A stretch of 64,000 bases of DNA from Paenibacillus phocaeensis (GCF_900021165.1 NZ_FCOQ01000030.1:90637-154636); one strand, 5' to 3'. Shown: positions 1 to 8,740, counted from the stretch's first letter. The notes: generated by a model not told the origin, from the sequence alone. A program made the numbers and translations.

Positions 1-256
1 GAATCTCCTCACGGAACATATCCTGCGCTTGCTCAAGCGTTAAATGACCTGCTTCCACTTCTTTGTTCAAATTGTTGATCATGGCGATTGCCAGGCGAAC
101 GCTGCTCTTCAACTGGGCCTGGCCCGAGGCATCCAGTTGTTGCTTGGAAGTGTTATACGCCAGGTAGCCAAGCAGAAGCGAAGGGACAGCCAGAAGCAAC
201 AGACATAGCAAAAGAAACTTGGGACGTAAGGCGTTAAAGCGGAATGTTTTCATCAT
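1..256 (-). CDS. Methyl-accepting chemotaxis protein, N-terminal fragment
   Basis: The first 85 residues of a protein that runs off the left edge of the window. It starts at ATG 256 with a good ribosome binding site (AGAGGAG, about 8 bases upstream). Residues 10-30 form one membrane segment (FLLLCLLLLAVPSLLLGYLAY), and the following LKSSVRLAIAMINNLNKEVEAG stretch resembles the start of an sCache_2 sensor domain of Firmicutes chemoreceptors. The signalling domain is outside the window. A sensor histidine kinase with the same sensor type cannot be excluded because the output domain is not visible. Confidence 0.6.
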   Translation of the reverse strand, partial: MMKTFRFNALRPKFLLLCLLLLAVPSLLLGYLAYNTSKQQLDASGQAQLKSSVRLAIAMINNLNKEVEAGHLTLEQAQDMFREEI

Positions 257-426
257 AAGCGGTATCTCCTCTGGTTATATTTCGGCATTATAATACATAT
301 TTCGACAAAACCTCGTTCAAAATTTAGATAATTTAAAATTTAAACAAGAAGATGCCGCCGAGCCGTACCGCAGTGCCTTCGCCAAAGTCCAAAATCCCCT
401 GAATATCCGGACTTTCAAATCCAGCG

Positions 427-1098
427 TTATTTTTTCGCCAACCCTTTCCCGACCCCATACAATACCACCCCAATGATGATGAACCCGTAAACGGGAATCT
501 CAAGAGGAGCGCCAAAGGAAGGCATGAAATAAAGGCCTGCCAGAAATAAACCAAAGGTGCCTCCGCTGATCAGAAACAACATCGCAAATTCTAATCTTCT
601 GTTGCCCGTTCGAAAAGCGGACCAACGAAGATACCGCAATATTGCGGCACAAAACAGGTAAACCACAAGAACAGAGCCGGCGGCACCCACCGCTAAACTC
701 CCCAAGTACATACGATAAACGGTATTTCCCATACCGAACCCATAGCTGAAAATCGTCCCTAGCAGTCCTGTAGTAAAAGAAAAGAACCCCAGAAAAATCG
801 CACCGGTCATGGCGATTAGCTTTATCATTTCTTTAGGCAAAGCTGTGGGGAGCTCGCCGGCAATTTCCTGGGCGTACGCCTTCGGGTCGTCTCCAAACAC
901 CTCTTCGGCAGTACGGCCTTCCCCTTGAGCTTCCAGGAGGTGATCAAGCACCTCCATTAAAATCTCTTCCGTTTCCTGCTCTGATTTATGAAAGCTCGTT
1001 CGGATGTAAATCAGCAAGCCGGAATAGTACTTTTCATTTTCCTTGTTCAGCAGCTCCCGTTTTCTATTGTTCTCTTGGATCAATTCTTGAATAAGCAT
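427..1098 (-). CDS. PadR-associated HAAS/DUF1129-like membrane protein
   Basis: A 223-residue protein. The first 90 residues are helical and charged and look like the HAAS/DUF1700/DUF1129-type domain often paired with PadR regulators. They are followed by four hydrophobic segments, near residues 95-120, 135-160, 175-195 and 200-220. The ATG at 1098 overlaps the stop of the PadR gene (ATGA), so the two are translationally coupled. A longer reading frame reaches back to 1257, but that part lies inside the PadR gene and has no ribosome binding site. By family knowledge such proteins act with the PadR regulator in sensing envelope or drug stress. The exact role is unknown. Confidence 0.75.
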   Translation of the reverse strand: MLIQELIQENNRKRELLNKENEKYYSGLLIYIRTSFHKSEQETEEILMEVLDHLLEAQGEGRTAEEVFGDDPKAYAQEIAGELPTALPKEMIKLIAMTGAIFLGFFSFTTGLLGTIFSYGFGMGNTVYRMYLGSLAVGAAGSVLVVYLFCAAILRYLRWSAFRTGNRRLEFAMLFLISGGTFGLFLAGLYFMPSFGAPLEIPVYGFIIIGVVLYGVGKGLAKK

Positions 1099-1427
1099 CA
1101 CACTCCGCCTCCCTTTTGCAGCAATTCGTCCACCGGATCCCTCAGGCTCTCCCAGTGCTTCTTGAATTCTTCCAAGGCTTCCTTCCCTCTCTCGGTGAGG
1201 GTGTAATATTTCCGGTTCGGGCCACTTGGCGATTTCTTCATTTCCCCGACAATCCACTTCTCCTTCTGAAGCCGGAGCAAAATCGGATAAATCGAACCTT
1301 CGCTTACTTCAATGCGCATCGCATGCAGCTTCATGGTAAGTTCATAACCGTAAATCGTTTCCTTGGAGATCACGGCGAGAATACAACCTTCCAGAATTCC
1401 TTTTAATAACTGGCTTCGCACCGACAA
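1098..1427 (-). CDS. PadR family transcriptional regulator
   Basis: A 109-residue winged-helix repressor. The pattern SQLLKGILEGCILAVI, GYELTMKL, EGSIYPILLRLQKE and KYYTLTERGKEAL is classic for PadR N-terminal domains. I chose the TTG at 1427 because AGGTGG lies 5 bases upstream and because the family normally begins with MLSVRSQL-like residues. An ATG at 1484 would add 19 residues of unlikely sequence and would run through the operator-like repeats. It probably represses itself and the co-transcribed membrane gene, via the repeats at 1457-1516. Inducer unknown. Confidence 0.85.
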   Translation of the reverse strand: MSVRSQLLKGILEGCILAVISKETIYGYELTMKLHAMRIEVSEGSIYPILLRLQKEKWIVGEMKKSPSGPNRKYYTLTERGKEALEEFKKHWESLRDPVDELLQKGGGV

Positions 1428-1456
1428 TAAGACCACCTGCTCCCCTTCGATCACCA

Positions 1457-1516
1457 CTATCTTGCATAACAATATAGATGCCATCTATAAAGCTATCTTG
1501 CATTGCAAAATAGCTT
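1457..1516. promoter_or_regulatory. Putative PadR operator region
   Basis: Directly upstream of the padR start. It contains a palindrome TATAGATG-C-CATCTATA at 1473-1489 and a direct repeat CTATCTTGCAT at 1457-1467 and 1493-1503. The second copy lies in an outer inverted repeat AGCTAT...ATAGCT (1491-1514). Autoregulation by PadR proteins through such sites is common; binding here is inferred. Confidence 0.45.
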
Positions 1517-1691
1517 GTGTTTACTTTATCAAAATGCGGGGGGTATTTCAAGAGCGATCCTTCGTACATGGAGGAGTGTAGATAGAAGCCGGTGTTAGGG
1601 AAAAGCGGCGTGTAAAATACGGAACAAGATATGCCGTTAATAGAGATATAGGTTTTTTATTTTCGCGGCAGGATGTATAGGGAGGTATAAC

Positions 1692-2609
1692 ATGAAAATC
1701 GAAAGTCAGGTTATCCCATCGCTTCCAAGACTCTACACGCAACAACGGGATAGCAACTCAATGGACCCTCAAGCCAAACTGGAAACCGGTCCCGCCCTTC
1801 CGGGACACGACAGCGTGGAGATCAGCGAGGCGGGCAAGCGACTGGCCGCCGGGATCACCGATCGGCAATTGCCTGTAGGCGCGGTCAAACATCATTCGAT
1901 CCGGCCGATGTTCACTTCCGAAATCGATGCTTCCTTGGAGCAATTGCTCACCGGACAACCGCCTGAAGTGGAAGAAGCGGTCAATTACTTGATCAGCTCC
2001 AACTTTGTCCCAGACGGCTCCGTCTCGGACGAAAGCCAACGGGCCGCGCTGCTGGAGAGCGGGCTGTCCCAGGCGAAATTCATTGCGGACAATTACATGA
2101 CGGAAGATGAAGCGAAGCGGTTTCTGTCTACCATGGACATGATCGCGGCGTACGCGAAAACCAGAACGGTCGATCCGGAGACCGGACAAGCCCGCTATAT
2201 CGAACTCCATCGCAAACCGGAGGGCGCTCCCGATGATTATGTCGATATCGATCACTTAATGAAGAAGCATGATCCGGAATCCGCGCGCGAAGTGGCCGAG
2301 AGCCTTCAAGATGCCGTAAACGGCGGCAGCGGCGCAGGCTTTGCACAAATCTTGCGGGATTTTAATCAAAAGCTGGCGCAAAATCCGAAATGGCTGGAAG
2401 AATACCGCGCCGAAATCGACCAGGCGGATGCCGTCTTGAAAAACACGAAAATCGACAACCGGTTTGAAGGAGCCGACACCTCGGATATGGCTGCGTTCTT
2501 ACGGGATATGAACGATCAAATTCAAAACTTATCCTTTGATAACAAGGACTTCTTAACCCGAAATATCGAATATTTCGCGCTTGTTCTTGGTGGAAAATCG
2601 TTCCGATGA
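1692..2609 (+). CDS. Conserved hypothetical protein (flagellar/secreted-type N-terminus)
   Basis: A 305-residue soluble acidic protein without signal peptide or membrane segment. The start at ATG 1692 has GGGAGG 6 bases upstream. Residues 38-52 (HDSVEISEAGKRLAA) resemble the DxVEIS motif seen at the N-terminus of many Firmicutes flagella-related or uncharacterised proteins. The rest is mostly helical (TEDEAKRFLSTMDMIAAYAKT, AREVAESLQDAVNGG). I do not recognise a domain that gives a function. It stands alone between the PadR unit and the terminator at 2617. Confidence 0.7.
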   Translation: MKIESQVIPSLPRLYTQQRDSNSMDPQAKLETGPALPGHDSVEISEAGKRLAAGITDRQLPVGAVKHHSIRPMFTSEIDASLEQLLTGQPPEVEEAVNYLISSNFVPDGSVSDESQRAALLESGLSQAKFIADNYMTEDEAKRFLSTMDMIAAYAKTRTVDPETGQARYIELHRKPEGAPDDYVDIDHLMKKHDPESAREVAESLQDAVNGGSGAGFAQILRDFNQKLAQNPKWLEEYRAEIDQADAVLKNTKIDNRFEGADTSDMAAFLRDMNDQIQNLSFDNKDFLTRNIEYFALVLGGKSFR

Positions 2610-2616
2610 ATCCGAA

Positions 2617-2660
2617 ACTGGCCCATCCAGAGATTATAGTCCCTGGATGGGCCAGTTTTC
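2617..2660. terminator. Rho-independent terminator, probably bidirectional
   Basis: Perfect 13-bp stem CTGGCCCATCCAG (2618-2630) pairing with 2643-2655, a 12-base loop, and TTTTC on the plus side. It lies between the convergent genes 1692-2609 and 2730-4532. The minus side has only a short T run. Confidence 0.8.
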
Positions 2661-2729
2661 TGTTACCTATTCGTGGAACTGGTATGATGGGAGATGCAGG
2701 CAAAAAATCAGGATATTTCATCCCGCATC

Positions 2730-4532
2730 TCAGGAGCTTTTGGCACAGAGCTGTTCCTCTTTGGCTTTCGCGACAGCCGCATCGCGATCGTTCACTTGCA
2801 GCTTGAGATAAATCGATGAAATATAATTGCGGACCGTCCCTTCCGACAGGTGCAGCCTCTCGGCAATCGCCTTGTTCCGGATCCCTTCCGTCAGGCACTG
2901 AAGAATATCCTGTTCTCTCTCGGTTAAACCGTAAGGATTGGCCACGTTGTTCTCCGGCTGCTGAAAAAGCTGCTGCGCGACATGCGGCGAGATCATCGTG
3001 CCCCCGCTATACACGAGTCTGATCGTCGCCGCGAGTTCCTTCGGATGCACCGACTTCAACAGGTACCCCTCCGCCCCCAGGCGCAGCGACTCTGCCGCAA
3101 CGTCGACCTCATCCAACGTGGTCATCATGATGACGCGGACCTCCGGCCATTTCTCCTTCACCAGCCTGGTGGCATGAAGGCCGTTCATTTCCGGCATGTG
3201 GATGTCCATCAAGATGAGATCCGGCAGTTCCCGCTCGCAGGCCTCCATCGCCTGCCTCCCGTCACCGGCCACGCGAACCTGCATATCCTTTTCTTCGCCA
3301 AGCAGCAGTCTCAGACTTTCGAGCACCAGCAGTTGGTCGTCTACGATAAGCACCCGGATGCGATCGGTCCCCTCATGGGCCCGGTTAGGTATGGCGCAGG
3401 TGACGAGGGTTCCTTGTTCTTCATGGGAGTGAATATACAGATTCCCTTGCAGGGCGGACAGACGATCACGCATCGCGTTCAGGCCGAACCCATATTGAAG
3501 CTTCGAGCTTCCCGCACCGTTATCCTGGATTTGCAGCATGAGCGAAGCCGCATCGTATTGAAGCGTTACTTCAATCCGGCTGGCGCGACCGTGTCGGCTG
3601 GCATTGGTCAGAGACTCCTGAAGGCAGCGGTACAGCACGAGCTTGGCTTGCTTCATGACCGGGTAAGGCTGACCCATCGTCCGAAAAAACACGCGAATCC
3701 CCGTACTCGTTTTGAATTCTTCAATCATTTGCATCAGCGCCTGATCCAGCGAAACCGATTCCTCCACAGGGTCCATGCGATGGACTTGGCGCCTGATCTC
3801 ATCCAGCCCGTTTCTGGCCAAGCTCAGCAATGCGCCAAGCTTCTCTTCCCCTTCCGGCGAACCGATTTGGGACCGCAGCGCTTCCATGCCCAGAATTAAT
3901 GAAGTATAGCTATGCCCGATCGTATCGTGCAGTTCTCGGGCCAAACGGTAGCGTTCCTCGAGCAGCGTCATCTTTTCGATCTGGGACGAATATTGCTCCA
4001 GGATCATGTACTGCTCTTTCACAACGGCAAGTTTGTTGCTGATGTTGTTAATGGCGACCGCCCCTTTTTGCAGAGCAAAACCGACACCATAAAGCACCAG
4101 CGCGTCCGCTACGCTCTGCCCCCAGAAGGGGCGCTGTGACGCAAGCGGACTGCCGGGTGCCGTCGCACTTATTACAAAGATGCCTACAGCTAACGGTAAT
4201 GCCAAAGCATGGCCTCTCCCGCGGGTGTAAAACCCGAGTATAAGAAGGACGGGGAGGAACAATCGAAGCAAACCGAAGTTGTAAGCCAGCAGGATCGAAG
4301 TTCCTCCAGCCAGGATCAGTACGGCCGTAAGATAAAGCGGAAATTTGTAATGAACCAGAATGAATGGGAATAAATAACTGGCCAGGAGTACCGGCAACAC
4401 GAATCCCAACGGAAAATCGGGCTGATCTTGATACATAAAGATCAAAACCGCGGTGACCCAAACGCCGTGAATACACAGCATGACCCAATCCGGCCATGAC
4501 CATTTCCCGCCGATATTAAAACGTTCCAACAT
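2730..4532 (-). CDS. Fused NarL-type histidine kinase and LuxR-family response regulator
   Basis: One 600-residue chain carrying a complete two-component system. Residues 15-160 hold about six membrane segments, and 160-195 is a coiled linker. A HisKA_3 dimerisation domain has its phospho-acceptor His at about 202 (ARELHDTIGH). An HATPase domain shows an N-box (QESLTNASRH, near 310) and QDNGAG (337-341). A receiver domain starts near 393 (RVLIVDDQ) with Asp about 443 (LILMDIHMPEMNG), and a LuxR-type HTH lies at about 530-590 (LTEREQDILQCLTEG). These are normally two genes. The linker between kinase and receiver (IPNRAHEGTDRIRVLIVDD) is short and has no start codon in frame with a useful ribosome binding site. 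Divergent from the ABC exporter at 4716, its probable target. A single-base assembly error joining two genes is possible. Confidence 0.85.
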   Translation of the reverse strand: MLERFNIGGKWSWPDWVMLCIHGVWVTAVLIFMYQDQPDFPLGFVLPVLLASYLFPFILVHYKFPLYLTAVLILAGGTSILLAYNFGLLRLFLPVLLILGFYTRGRGHALALPLAVGIFVISATAPGSPLASQRPFWGQSVADALVLYGVGFALQKGAVAINNISNKLAVVKEQYMILEQYSSQIEKMTLLEERYRLARELHDTIGHSYTSLILGMEALRSQIGSPEGEEKLGALLSLARNGLDEIRRQVHRMDPVEESVSLDQALMQMIEEFKTSTGIRVFFRTMGQPYPVMKQAKLVLYRCLQESLTNASRHGRASRIEVTLQYDAASLMLQIQDNGAGSSKLQYGFGLNAMRDRLSALQGNLYIHSHEEQGTLVTCAIPNRAHEGTDRIRVLIVDDQLLVLESLRLLLGEEKDMQVRVAGDGRQAMEACERELPDLILMDIHMPEMNGLHATRLVKEKWPEVRVIMMTTLDEVDVAAESLRLGAEGYLLKSVHPKELAATIRLVYSGGTMISPHVAQQLFQQPENNVANPYGLTEREQDILQCLTEGIRNKAIAERLHLSEGTVRNYISSIYLKLQVNDRDAAVAKAKEEQLCAKSS

Positions 4533-4587
4533 ACATACATTCCCCTGTCCTGATCGAATAAACCTTTCCCTATAGCGCTTTTCGCAT

Positions 4588-4607
4588 TGTCACGAAAGGT
4601 AGTGACA
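4588..4607. promoter_or_regulatory. Inverted repeat in the kinase/ABC divergent promoter region
   Basis: TGTCAC (4588-4593) and GTGACA (4602-4607), separated by 8 bases, lie between the divergent genes at 4532 and 4716. The spacing fits a dimeric LuxR-type regulator, so it is a candidate site for the fused regulator. Inference only. Confidence 0.35.
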
Positions 4608-4715
4608 GTTTGTAACTGGTTCATATGACAGTCTGTTCGGTAGGATGACCATGTTACGCGACTAACATTGAATTATAGCCTATTCCATACGTGAAAACAA
4701 AAGGAGTGTGCGGAA

Positions 4716-5630
4716 GTGACCGTATTGCAAATCGATCAGCTCAGCAAAAAAATCGGTAGGAAAACGATCGTTGATGGCCTCACCTTAACTCTGAACAAAG
4801 GGGAAATTCTCGGGCTGCTCGGTCCGAACGGCGCCGGCAAAACCACAACGATTCGTATGATCGTCGGCCTGATGAGCAGGACCTCGGGAAGGATCGTCAT
4901 TAATGGCGTCGATACGAAAACCGATCATGCGAAGGCGATGAACAGCATCGGGGTGATTGTTGAAAATCCCGATCTCTACAAGTATTTATCGGGATATGAC
5001 AACCTGGTTCATTTTGCGAGAATGAGCCAAGGCGTAACCGAACAACGAATTAAAGAGATCGTCACCCTGGTTGGCTTGGAACACAGCATTCATGACAAAG
5101 TGGGGACTTATTCCCTCGGTATGCGTCAGCGTTTGGGCCTAGGAATCGCTCTTATTCACAAACCCTCTCTACTCCTGCTGGACGAACCTACAAATGGTCT
5201 GGATCCGGCGGGCATCCGCGAGCTTAGGGCGCATCTGATCCACTTGGCCCGTCAGGAAGGAGTGGGCATTATGATATCCAGCCACCTGATGTCGGAGATG
5301 GAGATGATGTGCGACCGCGTGGCGGTGCTGCAGCAGGGCAAATTAATCGGCATCCGCGACTTGTCCGCATTGGCGCAAACGGACGAACTTCAAGTCCGAT
5401 TTGAAGTGGACCGGCCCGAGGCGGCTGTCCAACTTCTACAAAGCTTGACCGCGGGTCTGGAGATTTTAAGAGACAACGATCATATCGTCCTACAAATCGC
5501 GAAAGCTAGAATACCCGAGCTGACCCAGAAACTGATGGCGGCCGGTATCCAAATCTATGGCGTCCATACGCTCAAACCCTCTTTGGAGGATACGTTTCTG
5601 GAAATGACGGAAGGAGACAAGGCCAGATGA
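4716..5630 (+). CDS. ABC transporter ATP-binding protein (BcrA-like)
   Basis: A 304-residue nucleotide-binding subunit. It has Walker A GPNGAGKTT (residues 37-45), signature YSLGMRQR, and Walker B LLLLDEPTNGLD, followed by an H-loop in SSHLMSEM. The C-terminal region of about 90 residues is typical of BcrA/DrrA-type exporters. Start is GTG 4716, preceded by AAAGGAG. It overlaps the permease start by 4 bases (ATGA at 5627). With the permease and a DUF4097 lipoprotein it forms an operon divergent from the fused sensor-regulator. That arrangement is typical of bacitracin- or lantibiotic-type resistance modules, although the substrate here is not shown by the sequence. Confidence 0.92.
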   Translation: MTVLQIDQLSKKIGRKTIVDGLTLTLNKGEILGLLGPNGAGKTTTIRMIVGLMSRTSGRIVINGVDTKTDHAKAMNSIGVIVENPDLYKYLSGYDNLVHFARMSQGVTEQRIKEIVTLVGLEHSIHDKVGTYSLGMRQRLGLGIALIHKPSLLLLDEPTNGLDPAGIRELRAHLIHLARQEGVGIMISSHLMSEMEMMCDRVAVLQQGKLIGIRDLSALAQTDELQVRFEVDRPEAAVQLLQSLTAGLEILRDNDHIVLQIAKARIPELTQKLMAAGIQIYGVHTLKPSLEDTFLEMTEGDKAR

Positions 5631-6562
5631 TCAACCTGATTCGCAATGAAAATATGAAGATTTACAAAAGAAAGCGCAACTGGATTTTAATCGGCATCGT
5701 CGTTTTGTTCACCCTTATTCAGTTTGTGAATTTGAAGTCTTCCGGCAGCGCCGTTGTCGAAGAGGATTGGCGCAGCCAACTTGAACAGGAAATCGCCTTT
5801 CTCAAGCTTGAGATGAACGAGCCGGACGCGTTACCCATTGAACTCAAGCAGGCGCAAAAAAACATCCTGCTTAACCAGTATCATCTGGATACGGATCTGC
5901 CCCCTTCAATAAACACCTGGAGTTTTGCCGTAGACCAGGCAGGAAATCTGATGATCGCCGTTTCGTTCATTTCCGTCATTATTGCCGGAGAAATTGTGGC
6001 CGCCGAATTCATCAGCGGTACCATCAAGCTGTTGCTGACGCGATCCGCGAGTAGGACCAAAATTTATTTCTCCAAGTACATGGCCTGCCTTCTTTTCGGG
6101 CTTGCTCTATTGTCAATCGGAGCGGTGATTTCCGTAGTTCTTGGAGGCGTGGTTTTAGGTTTTCAAGGATTGGGTAGTCCATACCACTACGTTCAGAACG
6201 GCGTTGTGGAACAAACCACGATTATTCAGGCCTTATTCGAAGCCTACTTACTGCAAATCCCGTTTCTGCTGCTGACGGTTACTTTAGCGTTTATGATTTC
6301 TGCGGCATTCAAGAGCTCAACCTTCTCCATCGTCATCTCCCTGCTTATGACCGTGGCGGGATTTGTTATCGCAACGGCGATGAACGGTTGGGGATGGACC
6401 AAATATTTCGTTTTTTCGCATACGAATCTCACCCAATATGTTTTTGACGATCCCTCCGTCACGGGCATGTCCTTCGGGTTTTCGGCCGTGTTTATTCTGC
6501 TTCATCTAATCGTGATGCATTTGGTCTCCTATCCTGCTTTTGTCAAACGTGATGTGGCTTAA
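5627..6562 (+). CDS. ABC-2 type permease (BcrB-like)
   Basis: A 311-residue membrane protein with six predicted membrane segments. The first is at about 17-35 (NWILIGIVVLFTLIQF), then a large extracellular loop to about residue 100, then five more. The EIVAAEFISGTIKLLLTRSASRTKIYFSKY stretch near 120-150 is the usual cytoplasmic coupling region of ABC-2 permeases. Translationally coupled to the ATPase gene. It should form the export channel with that ATPase. Confidence 0.88.
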   Translation: MINLIRNENMKIYKRKRNWILIGIVVLFTLIQFVNLKSSGSAVVEEDWRSQLEQEIAFLKLEMNEPDALPIELKQAQKNILLNQYHLDTDLPPSINTWSFAVDQAGNLMIAVSFISVIIAGEIVAAEFISGTIKLLLTRSASRTKIYFSKYMACLLFGLALLSIGAVISVVLGGVVLGFQGLGSPYHYVQNGVVEQTTIIQALFEAYLLQIPFLLLTVTLAFMISAAFKSSTFSIVISLLMTVAGFVIATAMNGWGWTKYFVFSHTNLTQYVFDDPSVTGMSFGFSAVFILLHLIVMHLVSYPAFVKRDVA

Positions 6563-6604
6563 ACGCGAAATTGGCCCAAATCAATCTTTAACTTGGAGGT
6601 TAAT

Positions 6605-7318
6605 ATGAAATACACTCAATACTTGCTCCTAATCGCCGCTTTGTTTCTGCTATCCGCCTGTCAATCGGAGACGGAAACGAAGACCGAAAGCCAAGCATTG
6701 CAATTGAACGCGGCCTCGCTGAAATCGCTCGTCATCGACCATCGAAACGGCGATATAGAAGTTATTGGTGATGCAAGGAGCGAAACGATTCAGGTTGCCG
6801 CCGAAATCAGCCATTCCGGAAATATCGATCCGAACAAGCTCCAGCTGGGGCTCGAAGAGAGCGATGGCCAAGCTCGGTTGAAGGCCTTTTTCAAAGGACA
6901 GTTTTTAGCCAGCGGAAAGGGAACGGTGAACCTGAGAATCACGCTTCCTGCTGCGTTATCGGTTCAAATCCTCTCGCATCAGGACGGAGCCATCCGCATT
7001 TCCGACCTCGCCTCCGCGGTCAGCATCGATAATGTCAACGGAAAGATCGATATTAAGAACATTGGAGAAGAGATCCATATCCATAACCGCGACGGGAACA
7101 TCGATGTACAAAACGCGGCGGCCGACCTATATGTTACCAATGTGAACGGCGCAATAACCGCAGAACGGATCGGCGGCTCCGCGATCATCGACGTGGGAGA
7201 CGGCAAACTCGACATTGACCAGGTTGACGGCGATGTGACCGTCAAGCAATCCGGCAATGGGGAGGTCCAAGTCGGCCATGTGAAAGGGAGCGTGAACCCG
7301 GGTATCCCAGACTTTTAG
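6605..7318 (+). CDS. DUF4097-like lipoprotein
   Basis: A 237-residue lipoprotein. The signal peptide ends in the lipobox LLSAC (Cys about 19). From residue 40 on it is a repetitive beta-helix-like sequence of short strands (VNGKIDIKNIGEEIHIHNRDGNIDVQNAA, VNGAITAERIGG, VDGDVTVKQ), as in DUF4097 proteins. I chose ATG 6605, with GGAGG 6 bases upstream; a TTG at 6593 overlaps that ribosome binding site. It is the third gene of the ABC exporter operon and sits on the outer membrane face, so it may bind the exported or sensed compound. That role is inferred from position. Confidence 0.8.
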   Translation: MKYTQYLLLIAALFLLSACQSETETKTESQALQLNAASLKSLVIDHRNGDIEVIGDARSETIQVAAEISHSGNIDPNKLQLGLEESDGQARLKAFFKGQFLASGKGTVNLRITLPAALSVQILSHQDGAIRISDLASAVSIDNVNGKIDIKNIGEEIHIHNRDGNIDVQNAAADLYVTNVNGAITAERIGGSAIIDVGDGKLDIDQVDGDVTVKQSGNGEVQVGHVKGSVNPGIPDF

Positions 7319-7325
7319 AGCAAAA

Positions 7326-7356
7326 AGCCGCAGCGCCCTTAACGGGAACTGCGGCT
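7326..7356. terminator. Bidirectional terminator
   Basis: Stem AGCCGCAG (7326-7333) with CTGCGGCT (7349-7356). A TTTTTG run on the minus side and a shorter T-rich tail on the plus side serve the convergent DUF4097 and GntR genes. Confidence 0.75.
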
Positions 7357-7380
7357 TCTTATTCACAAAAGAGCATATTT

Positions 7381-8040
7381 TCAGAAAAATTGCGGGTATT
7401 GCTTGGCCATGCGGTTCACCTGCTCGAGCAGGCTGCCCGAATGTTCCGTAACGGCTTGGCGCAGAGCTCCCGCATCGCGGCGGCGAATGGCCGCAACCAT
7501 GTTTTCGTGCTGCTCGATGTGGGAGGGCAGAGCGCCTTCCATCTTGCCGTGCAGCAGACAGATCCGATTGTAATGAGAAGCTACCGATTCGATCGTATCC
7601 CAGGCCAGCGATTCCCCCGCCGTCTCAAAAATCAGCTGATGAAAACGGTTGTCTTTATGATAAAATTCGATAAAATGCTTCTTGTCCATGTATTTCTTCT
7701 GTTTGCTGATCAATTCCTGCAGCGTGTCCGCCACCAGCTCGCTGCATTTGCGGATGAATTCATCCACCACGGCGGATTCCAGCGAAGTTCGAATAAACCA
7801 TTCCTCGCGCACCCGCTGTACATCGATTTTGGACACCACCGTTTTGCGCTGCGGATAAATTTCCACCAACCCGGACTGCTGCAGGCGCACGACGGCTTCC
7901 CGCACCGGCGTCCGGCTGACGCCGTAACGTTCGGACAACTTCTGGACGCTCACATCCATGCCCGGCTCCAACGTCATATTCATGATGTCCTCTTTGATTC
8001 TATTGTAAGTGACGTCATTCAATGAACTGCTGTTATTCAT
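7381..8040 (-). CDS. GntR family (FCD) transcriptional regulator
   Basis: A 219-residue regulator. The N-terminal winged helix runs from about 5 to 70 (LSERYGVSRTPVREAVVRLQQSGLVEI) and a helical FCD ligand domain follows (EEWFIRTSLESAVV, FHQLIFETAGE). Start could be ATG 8040 or TTG 8049; both lie inside the end of the upstream gene (stop at 8033). Last gene of an operon with a metallopeptidase, a hydantoinase-like protein and a transporter. The ACTAACAT repeats at 12345-12386 are its most likely operator. Confidence 0.88.
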   Translation of the reverse strand: MNNSSSLNDVTYNRIKEDIMNMTLEPGMDVSVQKLSERYGVSRTPVREAVVRLQQSGLVEIYPQRKTVVSKIDVQRVREEWFIRTSLESAVVDEFIRKCSELVADTLQELISKQKKYMDKKHFIEFYHKDNRFHQLIFETAGESLAWDTIESVASHYNRICLLHGKMEGALPSHIEQHENMVAAIRRRDAGALRQAVTEHSGSLLEQVNRMAKQYPQFF

Positions 8041-8740
8041 AATATTCAACGGCTTCCCTACACCTTCCCGAACTCACGCCTACAACATCACGATAGATGC
8101 TCTCCGCACCGGAAGAATCGTAACTCCAATACAACAGATAATCCAGAACAAACGGAGAATGGTGCAGTCCGTTCAGTTCCCGGGTAAACGCCATAGCGCC
8201 GATTTCACTCAAAGCGCGGATCGTAGAATCGTTCTTGAGCCCGAGAAAATGCCATAAGCGAATTTTCGCGGTTCGCGTGTAAATTTCGGTTGCAAACCGG
8301 TCTTCCACAGCATGAAAAATTTCATGCCCCAAGATAGTATTCATTATATCATCTTGCCGAAATAGATCAACCAAACCCGCTGCCTCCGCGGACACCCGCC
8401 GCGCCGCTCGGCGCGCGGGTTCCGTCATCATGACGATGTTGTCCGGCGGCGTATAGCAGGCGAACAGGAGGCGTTTTCCCGTCATGGAGGTCTCCTTGAG
8501 CTCGATCTTTAACTTTAGTTTGTCGGCAAGCCGGCGTACATCCGTACAGCCGTATTCCTCGATCATACGCCGGGCGTATTGTTTGCCGCAAAGCGCCGCT
8601 TTGGCCGTCAGCTCCGCGGTTTGTTCCGGCCGGATCCGGCGGCTTAGCGGATCTCTGGATAAGGCATACGCTCCCCAAGTGTCGTCGTCCACCCGCAGCA
8701 ACGTCGCAAGCTTATCTTCCAACCGATTTGGCTCCCCCAT
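8033..8740 (-). CDS. ImmA/IrrE-like zinc metallopeptidase domain protein
   Basis: A 235-residue soluble protein. It has an HExxH zinc motif, GHEIFHAVED near residues 138-146, preceded by a region typical of the ImmA/IrrE (COG2856) fold (YGCTDVRRLADKLKLKIE). No membrane segment. Start ATG 8740 has GGAGGGG upstream. It lies between a hydantoinase-like gene (21-bp gap) and a GntR regulator (overlap), so it is part of a metabolic operon rather than a phage or ICE locus where ImmA usually cleaves a repressor. The partner helix-turn-helix protein is absent. Function here is unknown; it may process the GntR regulator or the enzyme. Confidence 0.7.
   Translation of the reverse strand: MGEPNRLEDKLATLLRVDDDTWGAYALSRDPLSRRIRPEQTAELTAKAALCGKQYARRMIEEYGCTDVRRLADKLKLKIELKETSMTGKRLLFACYTPPDNIVMMTEPARRAARRVSAEAAGLVDLFRQDDIMNTILGHEIFHAVEDRFATEIYTRTAKIRLWHFLGLKNDSTIRALSEIGAMAFTRELNGLHHSPFVLDYLLYWSYDSSGAESIYRDVVGVSSGRCREAVEYYE

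Noticed and set aside
1098..1257. Longer version of the HAAS-like protein
   Set aside because: The extra 53 codons lie entirely in the PadR gene and lack a ribosome binding site; the ATGA overlap at 1098 explains the start.
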